Origin: Helicostylum pulchrum
Taxonomy: Eukaryota > Mucoromycota > Mucoromycetes > Mucorales > Mucoraceae
Assembly (NCBI GenBank): GCA_025677825.1
Contig: JAIXMO010000028.1
Location: forward strand, 339,248-403,247
Direction of reading: 5' to 3'
Length of the DNA stretch: 64,000 nucleotides
This document shows positions 11,057-24,000 of the stretch, piece by piece; the first letter of the stretch is position 1, and every line of letters starts with the position of its first letter. Below the pieces are notes generated by a model that saw only the letters and a list, made by a program, of their open reading frames with translations, ran no database searches and had not been told where the DNA came from. Both the position numbers and the translations under genes were made by a program.

Positions 11057-12917
11057 TTATTGTGTGCCAGCAGGTTCAGTTGCATCATTCAACTTTTTCT
11101 GTTCAATTTTATCTACAATATCAGCAACATTTACTAACCCAAATTCCGTCTTTACAGGCTCATAAGTCCTTGCTGTCTCACCGTCAATATGATCGTCCTT
11201 ACGCTGCAATACTTGTTTAACTACTTGCCACGCACCACGAGTTAAATAATTTGACGTTTGATCAATTTTATCAACCAACATGGTATCATTTTCATCTTGA
11301 TCTAAAAATTCCCATAAACTCTTCATGTAAGCTTCGCCGCGATCGTCACCATACAATGGATAAATATAAGATGCGTCTTGTGTTGTGTAGAATGCACCTG
11401 GCGGTTGCCCGCCTAATGTTGTGAATGGTCCGTAATCACAAAAGTGCGCAGAATGAACCAAGTGTTTATTGTGGAAGAAATCGTCAGCTGAATGTCGGTT
11501 TGAAAAGAAGGCGGATGGAAGTGCAGATGGGTTAGAGGTGGTTAATTGAGGTGGTTGAGCAAACGATGGATCGGTTGGTAAAAGAGTAAGTAAATCGTGG
11601 ACACCTCCTACTATGTTAAGTGAGCCATCAGGTGCATATAATACACCTGATTCAGCTACCTTCTTCTTTTTCTTTTTGTAAGGGGTGTTTGTAATGGATC
11701 GAATTGGAGTTAATGCACGCGAATGGGCTAGATCCATACTTGCTTCTCTTATATTCATTTCAGAACCTTGTCTGCTTTGCTTACGTAACGAAGGTGCATT
11801 ATTATCAATACCCATAATATCTACTTCTTCTTCTTTAATACCAAACGATTCCTTTCGATTAGCGAATGACATGGATAACTTTCGAGCTGAAAAGGATTCC
11901 TTTTTTTCTTCTTCTTGTACAACTGCTAATTTTTCTTCTTCGATTTGCTTTTCAGCTCGATCAATCAATTTGGTTCCTGCTTCCCTAATTCGTTCTGCAC
12001 ACTTCCAATAGATGGTTTCAGCAGAGTTGTATATTTTGGCGTTGGTCGTAATCAAGTTGAAATCAGAACGGAATAAATCAACAGTGGTGTAGGCTCCTTC
12101 CATTACTTTCTTTCGCATCGTGGAAAAATCCATGGGGTTTTTAATAATCTTCAAGTAATCAGGTACTAGTTTTGGGTTGACAGGTTCTAAAAAGAAACCA
12201 TAAGCATCTTTCCTATTTGTTTATACATACAGAAATAAGTTAGTTGATTTTAAAGAAAAAGTGATCCGTTTTTTTTTTTTTTTACTTTTGAACTGTATCT
12301 AATAACTTTAAAAAGATGGATTTCATGTCTCTTTTAGGTGTTTCGGGTACTTTTGGTGGTAACTGAGCAATAATAGCCGCTGCTTTTGCTTTATTGGTGG
12401 GTCTGCCTCTCTTTTTTGGTTTTTCACCATTTGTTGAAGTTGATTTCATTGAAGAAGTACGTCTTTCTTGTTTAATGGAAGCACGTTGCTGCTGTGTGTT
12501 TTGCTGCTGCTGTTGTTGACTTGTACTTTCTAACGGCTGTTGGTCATATTCATAAATAGTTGGTTCATACTTTGTCTTTTTTGTGTCTGTTGGATGATAA
12601 CTTTCATTATCTGATTCCGGTTGTTGTGGTTGTTGTTGCTGATTTTGTTGTTGCAACATGGCAAAAGGTCTTTTACCACCTACATGCCTATGATACACCG
12701 GTTCCTCTTCTTCTTCTTCTCTATCGGACCGTTTCGACTTTTTATGTTTCTTGTGCTTTTTTTTATGCTTCTTCTTCTTTTTATCCTCTGCCGCTGCTGC
12801 CACTGCTGCTGCTGGGTAGGGATTAAGCTTTAATTTTAGTTTAATGGTAGGTGGTGCAACTGGTTCCTTTTCATCTTCAGAGTAATCAATGGGTGAAAGT
12901 TCTGGAGAATACGACAT
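11057..12917 (-). CDS. Bromodomain protein, BRD7/BRD9 type (SWI/SNF-associated)
   Basis: Exons 12286-12917 and 11057-12212 sum to 1788 nt, giving 595 residues. The N-terminus has acidic patches, a Lys/His-rich basic run, poly-Gln tracts and an AT-hook-like KKRGRPTNKAK. The bromodomain follows, spanning the intron: LLDTVQKKDAYGFFLEPVNP, PDYLKIIKNPMDFSTMRKKV and YNSAETIYWKCAERI, where YN includes the acetyl-lysine-binding Asn. The C-terminal part resembles the BRD7/9 extension, e.g. YIYPLYGDDRGEAYMKSLW. Such proteins read acetyl-lysine in SWI/SNF-class remodellers (family knowledge). The 73-bp intron is closed by the frame sum. SPT3 starts 100 bp downstream. Confidence 0.85.
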
Positions 12918-13734
12918 ATTTTTTATTTTATTTTATAATTTTCCAATTTTTTTTTTCTTCCAGCGCGAAATATATCCTCCTGTTTGGGGGGCTGTGACGA
13001 AGAAAATAAGGAAGATTTTTTTTATTGTTCGGTTCTTTGGATAAAAAAAAAAATAGTTTCTGTGATGTCATCTGTGACATTCCCTTTTTTGGAACCGGCG
13101 TATCAACTGCCAGCAGTAGACGATCATTGGTGAATAGCTTTTTTAAACATATTGGAGTATTCAAGCTATAGAGAAATTCGTATTCTGAAGGAATAATAAT
13201 AAAGTAAGAAAGAGAGGTACGGTAAAACCTGTATTATTCCAAGAGTCAACCTGCTGTATCACTATGATTTAAAAACCGGTCACCGACTAGCAAAGTGGTC
13301 TAAATACCAATTTGCTGTCAATCACTATGACGAATTTCGAGTTAAATAAGGGGTATCTTGCTGATAAGGCATTAACAATAGTGTGCGTAAAAATAAAGTT
13401 TGATCTGAAGAGAAAAAAGGAAAAAAAAAAAGTTTTATAGGCTGGGCCTATTTAGACGTTACTTTTAAAATCTGATAAGAAAGTTTTAGATCAAATTCGT
13501 TACTTGAATCGAAAAGTCTCGAATCAAAAATGGTAGTTATAAATCAAATTCTTTTTTTTTTAAAAAAAAAAGAAGGTGTTTTGATAGAAAAATACAACCT
13601 CTTCCAATGTAAAAATATACAAGACAAAGGTATTCGGTCGTAATAGTTCAAGTGAAGAATAAATCTAAATACTCGATAAATTGAAAGTCACGAGATTAGA
13701 AATTTGATAAAAAATGGCGTTACCTAATTTTTCC
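12918..13734. other. Intergenic, no gene seen
   Basis: Upstream region of the bromodomain gene followed by AT-rich DNA with short direct repeats (for example atcaaattc near 13490 and 13540). No convincing reading frame or RNA gene. Confidence 0.5.
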
Positions 13735-13953
13735 TTAGTTGCATTGCAACTGGCTGTTCTTCTCTTCTTCACAGAAGGAAGTTGCTTTTGTTTTGAATTT
13801 TTCAGTGTCAAATTGACTGATTTCGGTTGGAGAAAAATAAGGAATTGGAGCACCAAGTACAACAGAGGAAAGGCCCGATAAACCTATGGTATGATTTACA
13901 AGGATTAACAAAAAAAAAGCATTGGGTATGTACACAATAAAAGGGTCTCTCAA
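13735..13953 (-). pseudogene. C-terminal remnant of a second OrfB-like element (element B)
   Basis: The minus-strand peptide contains IGLSGLSSVVLG, then YFSP and FDTEKFKTKATSF. This aligns residue for residue in layout with element A's IGLSGLAMFLFG, VFSPKASQ and CDTEQFNKNAVAF. Only the last 45 or so residues survive, and the preceding segment is out of frame. The RuvC-III Asp region is not recognisable. Confidence 0.6.
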
Positions 13954-14371
13954 TGGTCTAATAGAAAAATTAAAAACTTCCTAGCTATATTATTTAATTT
14001 AAACAAACTTATGTCGTTCCTTTTTTTTGTTTTTGTTTTTTCTCTGCGTATTATGTATTGCGTGATAAAAACTTCCAAATACAGGCACCACTCCGAAATT
14101 CTCCACTCGTTACTAAAAAAATCGACTAATTTTTTTTGCGAAGTCTTTTTACAAGTACAAAATAATTCGTGTATAAGCTTAAATGTTTTTATTGTGCATA
14201 ATCATACTTTTTTACAGACTATATTAAGTTCTTAAACTGTCATATTATAAAGACTTACTTATTATTTTCGAATTAAATCGTACGGAAAACTATGATTTCT
14301 AAAATTAATTGCTTATATTTATTATAAAAAAAAAGTCTACGTTTATCTTGCTGGACGAGCAAGCGAATCTC

Positions 14372-14830
14372 TCAAGGATTGGAGTTGATTATCCATATCC
14401 GAAACGAAAACATAATCCTGGTTGATATTGCTACTTGTAACTTTCTGGGTATCTTTTTTGAGCAAGCACAGTATTCTTCCGCGTTTTCAGCATAAGCTGA
14501 AATATAGCTAGACCTATCATCAGTACGGTTGTTGACGACAGGTTCCCGGGCAATGCTTACTATCTTTCTTACAGAGAAAGGGATTGTCATAATTCTCGAA
14601 ACAAGGAACATATGCTTGCAAATACCGATGGAATCAGGGCATGAGCAGGAGTGAACATGATTATTTTCAACCGAGTTTCGATAAATGTTACCAATGTCAG
14701 GGTTAAAAGACTGACAAGAAAAATCCTGATGTATCTTCTACCTCGTAAATCATAAACGCAGCAGCTTGAACATTAATGGCATCTGCAACCTGTTTTTTTT
14801 TCTTTTTCACCTGCATTCAGAGGACATCTT
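14372..14830 (-). pseudogene. MULE/FAR1-type transposase remnant with SWIM finger
   Basis: The minus strand reads VENNHVHSCSCPDSIGICKH followed by MFLVSRIMTIPFS. CxC-x6-CxH is the SWIM zinc-finger signature found near the C-terminus of Mutator-like and FAR1 transposases (family knowledge). Upstream pieces such as VADAINVQAAAFMIYEVED lie in another frame, showing decay. The catalytic DDE core is not recognisable here. Confidence 0.55.
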
Positions 14831-15253
14831 GGAAGCCCAATTGAACCCTGAAAGCCTCATGTCTGTAATCGAGGATTGCGATCTGGGAAAGCATATACAA
14901 GAATAATACGGAACAACTTCTTTGTCTGCATTTTTTTTTTTTTTTTCTGTCTTCAAGCAGATCCAGACAGCATGCTTAGAGTTATTGTTTTCTAACCATT
15001 CTTCAAAACATTTTTGTTTTCAAACAATTGAATCTAAGGATGTTCTTTATAAGTGGGTACTTCGCGAACAAGTGGTGATGGGTGGAGGAACTGCCATATT
15101 TATTTTTTGTAAATGAAGGTTGGGTGTACCCTAGGTATTTTGTGCCAGTGAAAAGTATAAGATATAGTGTCATCGGAGAAAGAAAACGGCGGACTGTCAA
15201 ACAAAATCGTTTTCCTTTTTTTTTTTTTTCTTTTTTTTTCTTTACTATTAACT
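14831..15253. other. Intergenic upstream of the zinc-cluster gene
   Basis: Contains T-tracts and a short run of coding-looking minus-strand sequence that may belong to the decayed MULE. T/C-rich DNA directly before 15254 may be promoter. Nothing firmer is visible. Confidence 0.4.
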
Positions 15254-17627
15254 ATGGCAACCCTACGTAAAGGAAAAACAGTTCCTTGCGAAGGTAAAAT
15301 AAAAAACAAGCGTCAAATAGAAACATAAGCTACAATGATAACTAACCTTTTTTTTTGACAGGTTGCCGAGAACGAAAGAAAAAGTGTTCTGCTGGACAAC
15401 CTTGTGAAAGGTATAAAACAAAAAACAAAAAAAAAGCTTCTGATCGCACAACTAACAATAAAAGGGTTCAAATAGATGTAAACGACTTGGCATTCAATGC
15501 TATTATTTAAAACCTGTCTCACCACCGAAAATCGAGTACCTTGATTCGGTACAGAATCAACAAGTGCAATTGCATGTCGAAGTACTAGAAGACATTATGA
15601 GAACGATGGAAAGAGAGATGTATTTATTAAAGTCACCATTGCTTATTAAGCATGACAGTGCATACGCTGACGAAGATTTTGATACCACCGTCAGTCGATC
15701 TATACAACCTACCGCCACCACCGCCACACCAGCCAACTGGAAACTCACCCTCAACGGAGGTCAGTTTTCGATCCATACCGATATCCAATCCTATACTAGT
15801 TTATTAAAGCATATCGAAACACTCGGAACACAATCATTGTATCCTATTATTAAACAACCCACACTAGCGTCACTATCGGCTGGTGGAGGGTACTTACATC
15901 GTCATGTCCTTTCTAGCATTTTAAGAAAAGGAAACTATCGAGCCACTTTACATTGTATTCAAACCTCTCAAAAACAACAACAACAACAACAACAACAACA
16001 GCCTAAAAAACTTTTAGAAGCTCCTCAAGCTATTTCACAACAAAGTAATTTAGCCTTACAGTTGATAGACGCTTATTTCAGTTGTAGGTTCTTGCATCGA
16101 GTTATATTTCATCAAAAGACATTTTACGATTTGTTTGTGGATAGACGAGTAGACCCGGAATCTTCACCCGTGGTGTGCGCTCTTTCGGCAGCCGTGTTGA
16201 CAATGCATTGTAAACATGCATTGTCGATTGTTCCTTATACGGAACACATGGCTTTAGCCGAGTATTATTTCCAAAAAGCAAGAACTGCAGTCTCTAAACA
16301 ATTTGATCAGGTATCAATGGAGACCATGGTATCCTACTTGCATATGTCGCTGTATAAAGTAAACCTGTTACGGCCACAAGAAGCAAACATGTATTTAGAA
16401 ATGGCTATTCGCATTCGCCAAATACTAGCAGAAGAGACGTATCGATTAGAACCTGTTTATACAACCACAAAAAAAACTTTAAAATCTAAAATTCAAAGTC
16501 GATATATGCGCGAATACGAAACTTTTAAACGGCTACATGCTGGGTTTCAAGACGCAGTACAATTTATTCAGTTTGTAAATAATCAAAGAGGTGTACCTGT
16601 CAAACAACCGAAGCATAAACTATGTAATAAAGAAAACACAACATTTCAAAAATTGTTTCAATCCATTTGTGCTGAATTATACGATCCAAAACCAATGCCA
16701 GATGAATCAAAGCAAACAATACGAGCTATTATGAAGGAACATTATATTGGATGTATGGTAAAAGTTATTGGACCTTATTTCTCAAGAGTTCGATTTGGTT
16801 TAGATGATATGGTCCCACTTTCCTTCTTGTTGAAGACAGAAGAAGATTTAAAACAAGTGTATTATCATCAAATACCGCTGAATTATAGATTAGCGCCTTC
16901 CATCTTTGAAGATGGTTTAGACGATACCGAGTTTAAGCATAGGTTACAGGAAGATGGTAGATGCGATGTAGTCTCTGTTACATTGGCTGCTAGGTTTTAT
17001 CAATCGTTATTGGCATTGCATGAACCTTTCTTACCAGTTATTAAACGACCTCCGACAATCATGGACCTTTCCATGTTACAAGAAAGAACAGAACCAGCTG
17101 AAACGACACGACAAAAGAAACGAAAGAAAAAAGTGCGAGAGTCTCAGTCACCTGCTCTTGCTTCATTGTCTTCATCCAATACCCTATCTTCTTCTTCTTC
17201 TTCAGACGATACTGATGATGACGATACAGTTTTATCAGTACATGCGTTACGAGCTCAAGAAGTATGTCACAAGTGCTCTATAACAGTGGTACGGCTGCTG
17301 GAATATCAGTGTACAACGTTGCAGGCTTGCACTATCCCGGTACCTTCTTTATTATGTGCTTGGGATATTTTGATGCGAAATGCATGCCTGGGTATGACAG
17401 CTGTTGATTTACAAGAATCAGGTGCCTCTAATTATTTAGCAGAAAGAGATGTTCAATCAGCAAGAGAGTATGCGGTACGATGTATAGAGATACTACGTAG
17501 AGGGTATATATTTAATGGAGCAGAACGAGGAATTTGGGAGTACTATGAAAAGATTGAACAACAATTACTAAAGGCACTTGATGTTAGTATGTTATCTACT
17601 GTAAAATATTGGGAACCACCTTATTAA
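15254..17627 (+). CDS. Zn2Cys6 fungal transcription factor
   Basis: Exons 15254-15293, 15362-15410 and 15476-17627 sum to 2241 nt (746 residues). The first two tiny exons carry most of the binuclear zinc cluster: Cys12, 15, 22, 28, 31 and 38 in PCEGCRERKKKC, PCERC and IQC, the CX2CX6CX5CX2CX6C spacing. A Gln tract (about residues 140-150) follows. Next comes a fungal-specific regulatory middle domain with VVCALSAAVLTMHCKHA and YFQKARTAVSKQFDQVS, then a basic and Ser-rich stretch (KKRKKKVRESQS), and a helical C-terminus. Target genes cannot be read from sequence. Gene callers that ignore the two short 5' exons would lose the DNA-binding domain. Confidence 0.88.
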
Positions 17628-17713
17628 AATAAAAATAAAAAACTTTTAGGGTGCTGGATAATTTAGCATTCGATAATTACAATAAAGCTGTATAAGATGT
17701 ATAAGAGTATTTA

Positions 17714-18621
<908 letters not shown>

Positions 18622-18767
18622 TATTATTATAACTATTATTATTAAAAAAGATAAAAATAAACAGTTTTTATTTAATTCATTTAATTTATTATATATTATT
18701 TCCCCTCGGGTTAAAAAATCTTAATTCGAACCACAAAAAGATCAAATTTACTGCCACTTTATTTGTT

Positions 18768-19289
18768 TTAATGTTGTGTCCATGGTGGAGTTGGTCCTCG
18801 CCAATCGGTGGTACCCTGGAACGGAGTAATTGTCCGTGTAATGCTACTATTGTCCTGGATTGTAGCATCATCGGTTTCTTGATGAGGGGAAAGTGAAAAT
18901 ACAGCACGGTTCTTTGGTAAAGAATCTGTACGAGAAGGAGGATGAGCGATGTCAGATAAACTACAAGTATATGGTTCTATTTGAGAAGGAAGAGGAGGAG
19001 GAGATAATAAAGTGCAAACCTTTGATTCTCGTTGAGGTGGAGGTGATAAAGCAGTTTGTGATGGTTCAACAAGAGCAAATTGTTGTCCGTATAATTGCAT
19101 GGTATCTTGAGATCTAATGGATTTTGGGTCGAAAGGAGCAGTATGTAACGGAACAGGCACGTCTGGTTTTTCTTCCTCGTCTTTATTTAAGGTTTGTGTA
19201 CGTTTCTTTTTGTAGATTACAAAGGCTAAAACAGCTAAAAGTACACAAACGATAATTGCAACAATAGCCCATACCCAAGATGGAATCAT
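18768..19289 (-). CDS. Single-pass membrane protein, unknown
   Basis: A 173-residue frame starting MIPSWVWAIVAIIVCVLLAV. One hydrophobic helix at residues 4-25 is followed by the stop-transfer sequence YKKKR, then a Pro/Ser-rich, probably disordered tail. There is no signal peptide before the helix, so it is probably a signal anchor with the tail facing the cytosol (inference). No family is recognised. It lies between FAM72 and another membrane protein gene on the same strand. Confidence 0.6.
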   Translation of the reverse strand: MIPSWVWAIVAIIVCVLLAVLAFVIYKKKRTQTLNKDEEEKPDVPVPLHTAPFDPKSIRSQDTMQLYGQQFALVEPSQTALSPPPQRESKVCTLLSPPPLPSQIEPYTCSLSDIAHPPSRTDSLPKNRAVFSLSPHQETDDATIQDNSSITRTITPFQGTTDWRGPTPPWTQH

Positions 19290-19487
19290 GTGTAAAAAAA
19301 AAGTAATAAAGAAAAAGAAAAAGGTAAAGAAAAAAAAATATTGGCGTTTATATATGTATAAAAAAGATTGAAAAATTAGGGCAGGGCACTTAAAAAAACG
19401 AGGGGGGGGGGGCGCGTTTTCTTATAATCAAAGTTTCTAATGATACAAACAAAAAGATATTAAAAAAAAAAGACGTTTATTTTCTAT

Positions 19488-20710
19488 TTAAGAGGGACAA
19501 AAGAAGCCTCCAGTAGCAGGTGTAGCGATAACTGAAGGTTTATATCCCAGCCAATCTAAACCAAATATATACAGCGTAAACCAGAATTGAATTGAAAGTG
19601 AATGATGTTGAACTTCAGTTGTATTAGTACAGGCTCTTAATAGATTTGAAAACGTAGTATCAGATCGATCTCTTGCTTGATAATTCACTGATATGGGTAA
19701 TTGAATAGTAGAAATAGTATGGCCTGGTAAATAAATATTATTATCATCTTGTTGACCTTTACCAATTAATAAGCCGGTTAATGCGTCCTTTGCAATTATT
19801 TGTATTCTATTAAATCTAGTTGAAAGGTAATTACGTCGATTATCCATAGTGATATTAAGCACCCAAACACTTTCAAATGCTACGTTACTCATCATCATAC
19901 GCTCCGTACCGTGTTGTGTTTGAGTTACTTTATTAGGTACGGTCAACTTGGCTCCTTCAATTCTTATTAGTGGTGTACGTGGCCAAAGTATAAAGGCTAA
20001 CACAAATGAAAGTATCACCGACAGAAACGTAATAATAACCCATTCTCTGCGACCACAAAACCAAAAGCATTTACCTCCTTGCTGTTTACTACCAATAAAA
20101 CAACATCCACCGCGAAGCCAGGGTTTAGGTGGTAATACTTGTTTTTCTAATTCGAACGTCTGATTGGTATCTGTTGTTGGTTGCACTCGGTTCTTTTGAT
20201 TTGACTTTCTTTTTTTTTCCTCCCACATATGATTATGCGTCTTACTGCATTTGATTGAGTGGTTTGTTGTGGGTTTTGAGCGACATTTATGTGATTTCTT
20301 ATTTGCTAAAGGTTTTTTTAATGGTAAATAATCTTCTTCTTCTTCTGCCTCTGTTATTACTACAGCAATAAAAATAAAAATAAAAGTTTTAAAACAAGTA
20401 CGCAACATAAGCGGGGTTTTACGTTACGTTGTTTCGAATCGGTTGGATGGAAAAGGGGTGGTGGGGTTGTAAGCGAAAGTCGATCATTTTGACTGCTGTA
20501 TTCAGGGGTTATTATGTTATCTGGTTCCATCTCTATAATTATCTTTTCTTCTTCTTTTACTGTATAATTAAAAGACATGAATCTATCTGCTAATGGCGTA
20601 GAAGACCTTCTAGACGATACAGTAGATGTCTTTGTTAGGCCTTTAATTGACGGGGAACATAGCGTAGTTGTAGTTGAACTCTTTCTTTCAATATCATGAT
20701 GGGATGACAT
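19488..20710 (-). CDS. Single-pass membrane protein with LEA2-like luminal domain
   Basis: An N-terminal exon (from MSSHHDIERK at 20710) and a second exon are joined by a short intron near 20420-20360, with donor after DSKQ and acceptor before EAEEEEDYLP. The cytosolic N-terminus is Ser/Thr and basic rich. A helix VIITFLSVILSFVLAFILW crosses the membrane. The outer domain, with LTVPNKV, FESVWVLNITMDNRRNYLS and ISTIQLPISVNYQARD, resembles LEA type-2 beta sandwiches seen in fungal membrane proteins. That assignment is by pattern and moderate. An in-frame upstream Leu-Lys run in the A-tract was not used as start. Confidence 0.6.
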
Positions 20711-21041
20711 TATATAAAGCCTTTTTTTTTTTTTTAACAAAGACGAAAAAAAAAGAGTAAAGGAAAAAAATGATATTAAACAAAAACGAAAAAAAAGAGG
20801 AAAAGAAGGATCAAAATAGAAGAAGAGATATAAATAAAAAAGATGTTCACCCTTTTGATCCCTTTTTGCTTGTATACAAGACCGCTCAAAAGGTTATCAG
20901 CATAATATAACATTTGAGCCAATCATATCTGCATTAAGCAATGGGGGTCGGAGTTCTTTTTTATTTTACCACTGATGATAAAGAGAAACGGAGAGAAATA
21001 CATGACTCTTTTTTCTCTCTCTTTCTGTATTATTATATATT
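20711..21041. promoter_or_regulatory. Shared divergent promoter region
   Basis: 331 bp between two divergent genes. It is A-rich near the minus gene and has CT-rich DNA (tctctctctttctg) and TATA-like attattatatattatgg just before the AVL9 ATG. No motif is assigned beyond that. Confidence 0.4.
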
Positions 21042-23574
21042 ATGGAACAGGCTCTACTTGCGCAAGATAAAGATTCACAGATAGCAGCAATACTAGTAGT
21101 CGGATTTCATCATGCGTATGGACCGATAGTCGAGTTCTGTTTACCTCCTTTACCTGATCATGAAGGGAAACAAACGACATTGGAAAAGTTGGAATTACCT
21201 GAAGAATGGAGTTTCTTGCCATTTCTTGCGTTACCTGGTAATGCTTGCATTTGATAGTAAAAATTTATTTTCGCTAAAAAAAAAGGTATATGCAAAATTT
21301 CTTGTAGATGGAGCTCATCAAAAAGACGAAGACTTTGCTTACTTTCATTTACCTCCTGTACCGGGTTGGGCAGTAGCAAAAACTACATTATTTGGTATTT
21401 CTTGTAACAGACAAATTCCTACCAAAGTAAGATATCAAAACAAAACAAAACAAACAAAAAAAAAGATATAAAAAAAAGGATATTAAGTTGTAGCTTTTTT
21501 TTTTTTTTTTTGGTTAGGATTTATTGGTAAAGACGCCTGACATTACTCGGTCTATTGTTCAAAAAGCAGTCGTTGTATTAGCTAAACAGGTAAGAAAAAA
21601 AACAGCAACAAAAAAGATGATATTTCGAAAGTGACATAACATATTTGTTATAGCCAATCTTTGGTCCTTTACGGCAAAAATTAGCAGTGATTACTGCAGC
21701 TTGGTTTAATCAACGTGATTTTACTAAACTTGAAATACTTTATGTAAGTTTTTTTTTACTGTCAAATAGAATCAACAAAAAACTAAATGTTTATATGTAG
21801 AATTTATATAATAATTTAAATAGTACTTTTTATGGGCCTATTGACGATTCAACACTTTATATGGGTAAATAAGAAAAAAAAACTCAAAATTATTTATGCA
21901 TAAATTTAACAATGTGTGTGTATCTAGGTACCTCGTTACGAGAACTGGTGTACAAGTTTAAATCCAAAACTTTAATGTTGTTAAAATTACTATTACTTGA
22001 GAAAAGAGTAAGTGTATTTTTTTTTATTCTTGTAAAAAAGAGGGGGAATATTAATAGAAAGAGAGGTGTTGTTTTAGTTGTTATTCTATGGATACCCAGT
22101 TGAAAGATTATGTACATTCCAATACTCGCTAACGTCGCTGATACCAGGCCTTTTACGTAACTTGCAAGACTCTGGTGCACCGGAACTAGATACATCCGAT
22201 GAAGACCGTACGACCGTGGAAGCCAAAGTTTTATCGGATGGTAGTAAAGAGAGTTTATTAAAATATATGGGACTTCCTTTAAATATATTTGAAAAGGGAT
22301 CTTTCTTTCAACCCTATATACCTTTACAACAAATCGACATGTTATCCTCGGATCAAACGAAATCTTATGTGGTAGGTACTACCAATCAAATCTTCTTTCA
22401 TCATAAGAGTGATACCAAAATTGATGTCTTGGTGAATGTCGAAACTGGCACGTTGGAATTTTATAATACGCAGTTGGTTAGTTTGGTAAGTCCTACAATT
22501 GCTGATAGAAGGTGGATGGAAAATATAGTAAAAGTAGTCAATGATACGTGGAACACAAACGGTAATTAAAGAGAGAAAATAGTTGAGTGTGGGATACGTG
22601 CTGAAATATTTTTTTTTAAAAGACCCAAGTCGACCTTTACAGAATACGTACCTGGGATCAGACGATTACTTGCGGGCAAGGTTTGAAGAATATGTGTTAT
22701 CTCTGTTATCTAGTGTGAAACATGCCCAGGTACACAATATGATGGATACGATTTATGAGGATACAAACTCGGAAGAGATCATGACAGACGAAAACGAAGA
22801 GCATAACTACTTGTCCGATTATGGTATGAAATGGTTGAAAGCATGGTGGGATACAAACAATTTTAGAAAATGGAATCAGTACACGGATCATGAGATATAT
22901 GAAATTGTGGAGCCAGGACATCCAGGTATGGGAAATATATCAATTGCCGACCTTCAAAACACGTTATCAAAGTGAGTTTTTTATATATATATCCATATAT
23001 TTATATTAACTCTCCTTGTTGTGTTTAGTCGTCTTCGAGATTTACAGTTGAAACAGAATTTAACACCTATTAGAAATACGTTATCGAAAGCAATGTCGGG
23101 TGGAGCGAAAGCTGTTTCTAGTGGTAGATCCAAGTTAATGAAAGGTGTCGATGCGTTCTGGAATGAAGGGTCCACAGACGGTAAATAAATAAATCTATTT
23201 TTAATGCAAATAATTGAATTCTAATTTTTTAATAATAAAAAAAGTAATATCTACTTCGCCTACATCAACAACAAGAGAATTAGAAACGACAACACAACAA
23301 GCAGGAAGATTATTTTCAAACTTTTCTTCATTTCTAACTAGAAAGTCAAAAGAGTTTTCTCAAGTGATGGAAGTATGTCTTTATATATGTATTATGTGTG
23401 TATATAAACTTATATACATCTTTTACGTTTCTTTAGGAATCCGTATCCGAAAACCATTCACCTGCAAATAGCACACAATCTATTGATGATGCAGCTTTTG
23501 TAGATGTAGCACAAATGTATCCATTTACAAAGAATAAACCAAATAAGTCCGAAGAAAAGATTCTAGACGTCTAA
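21042..23574 (+). CDS. AVL9: AVL9 homologue, late secretory pathway (DENN-related)
   Basis: About eleven exons. Exon 1 ends near 21231; the splice from PFLALP to DGAHQKDEDFAYFHLPP matches the family's FLALPDGAH...FHLPP exactly. Other hallmarks are VVGFHHAYGPIVEFCLPPL, LFGISCNRQI, DITRSIVQKAVVVLAKQPIF, SLRELVYKFKSKTLMLLKLL and FYGYPVERLC. The middle has LVSLVSPTIAD; the tail contains GMGNISIADLQNTLS and a Ser-rich C-terminus. Yeast Avl9 acts in exocytic transport from the Golgi, and the longin/DENN fold suggests a Rab exchange role (family knowledge). No internal stops remain after splicing. Exact borders of the small middle exons are my estimates. Confidence 0.88.
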
Positions 23575-24000
23575 CCCTATTTAAAAATAATAAATGGGGG
23601 ATTAAAAAAGAAAGCAAATGACGTTCAAATAAAACAATCATGTAATGTGTGAAACGTGAAATGTACAATCCCTAAAATTAGTTTCATAAACAGATACCCT
23701 TCATCGTGGACAGGGTATTATAGATTTTATTAACCAGTAAAAGAACTCATCACGTTACGATAAGATTAAATTATTTCTTGTCTGTGTTGTTAATGGAAAA
23801 AAAGTAAACCTTAATCTCTCGTGAGATTTTTTTTTGTTTTGGCTAAAGTGGTTTTTTTATGGCGGCCGGGACCGTTATTGATCGTCAAAAACTATATAAA
23901 AACCCAACAAAAAAACCATTTATCTTTTTATCTCCCTTTATCTCTATCTTTCTTGGTGATCTTCTCTTCTTTACATATATTTATACGTATAAAGCAAAAT
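23575..24000. promoter_or_regulatory. AVL9 terminator and promoter of the CCHC microprotein
   Basis: After the AVL9 stop comes an AT-rich 3' region with aataaa-type signals near 23586. A TATA box (ctatataaaa near 23891) lies about 110 bp before the ATG at 24001, followed by a pyrimidine-rich leader, a layout typical of a transcribed fungal gene. Confidence 0.45.

Noticed and set aside
12560..12833. Plus-strand hydrophobic proteins opposite the bromodomain gene
   Set aside because: They are shadows of the Lys/Gln-rich coding strand.
14922..15309. Upstream exons of the zinc-cluster gene in the T-rich region
   Set aside because: The ATG at 15254 already gives a complete zinc cluster, and the upstream frames are low complexity.
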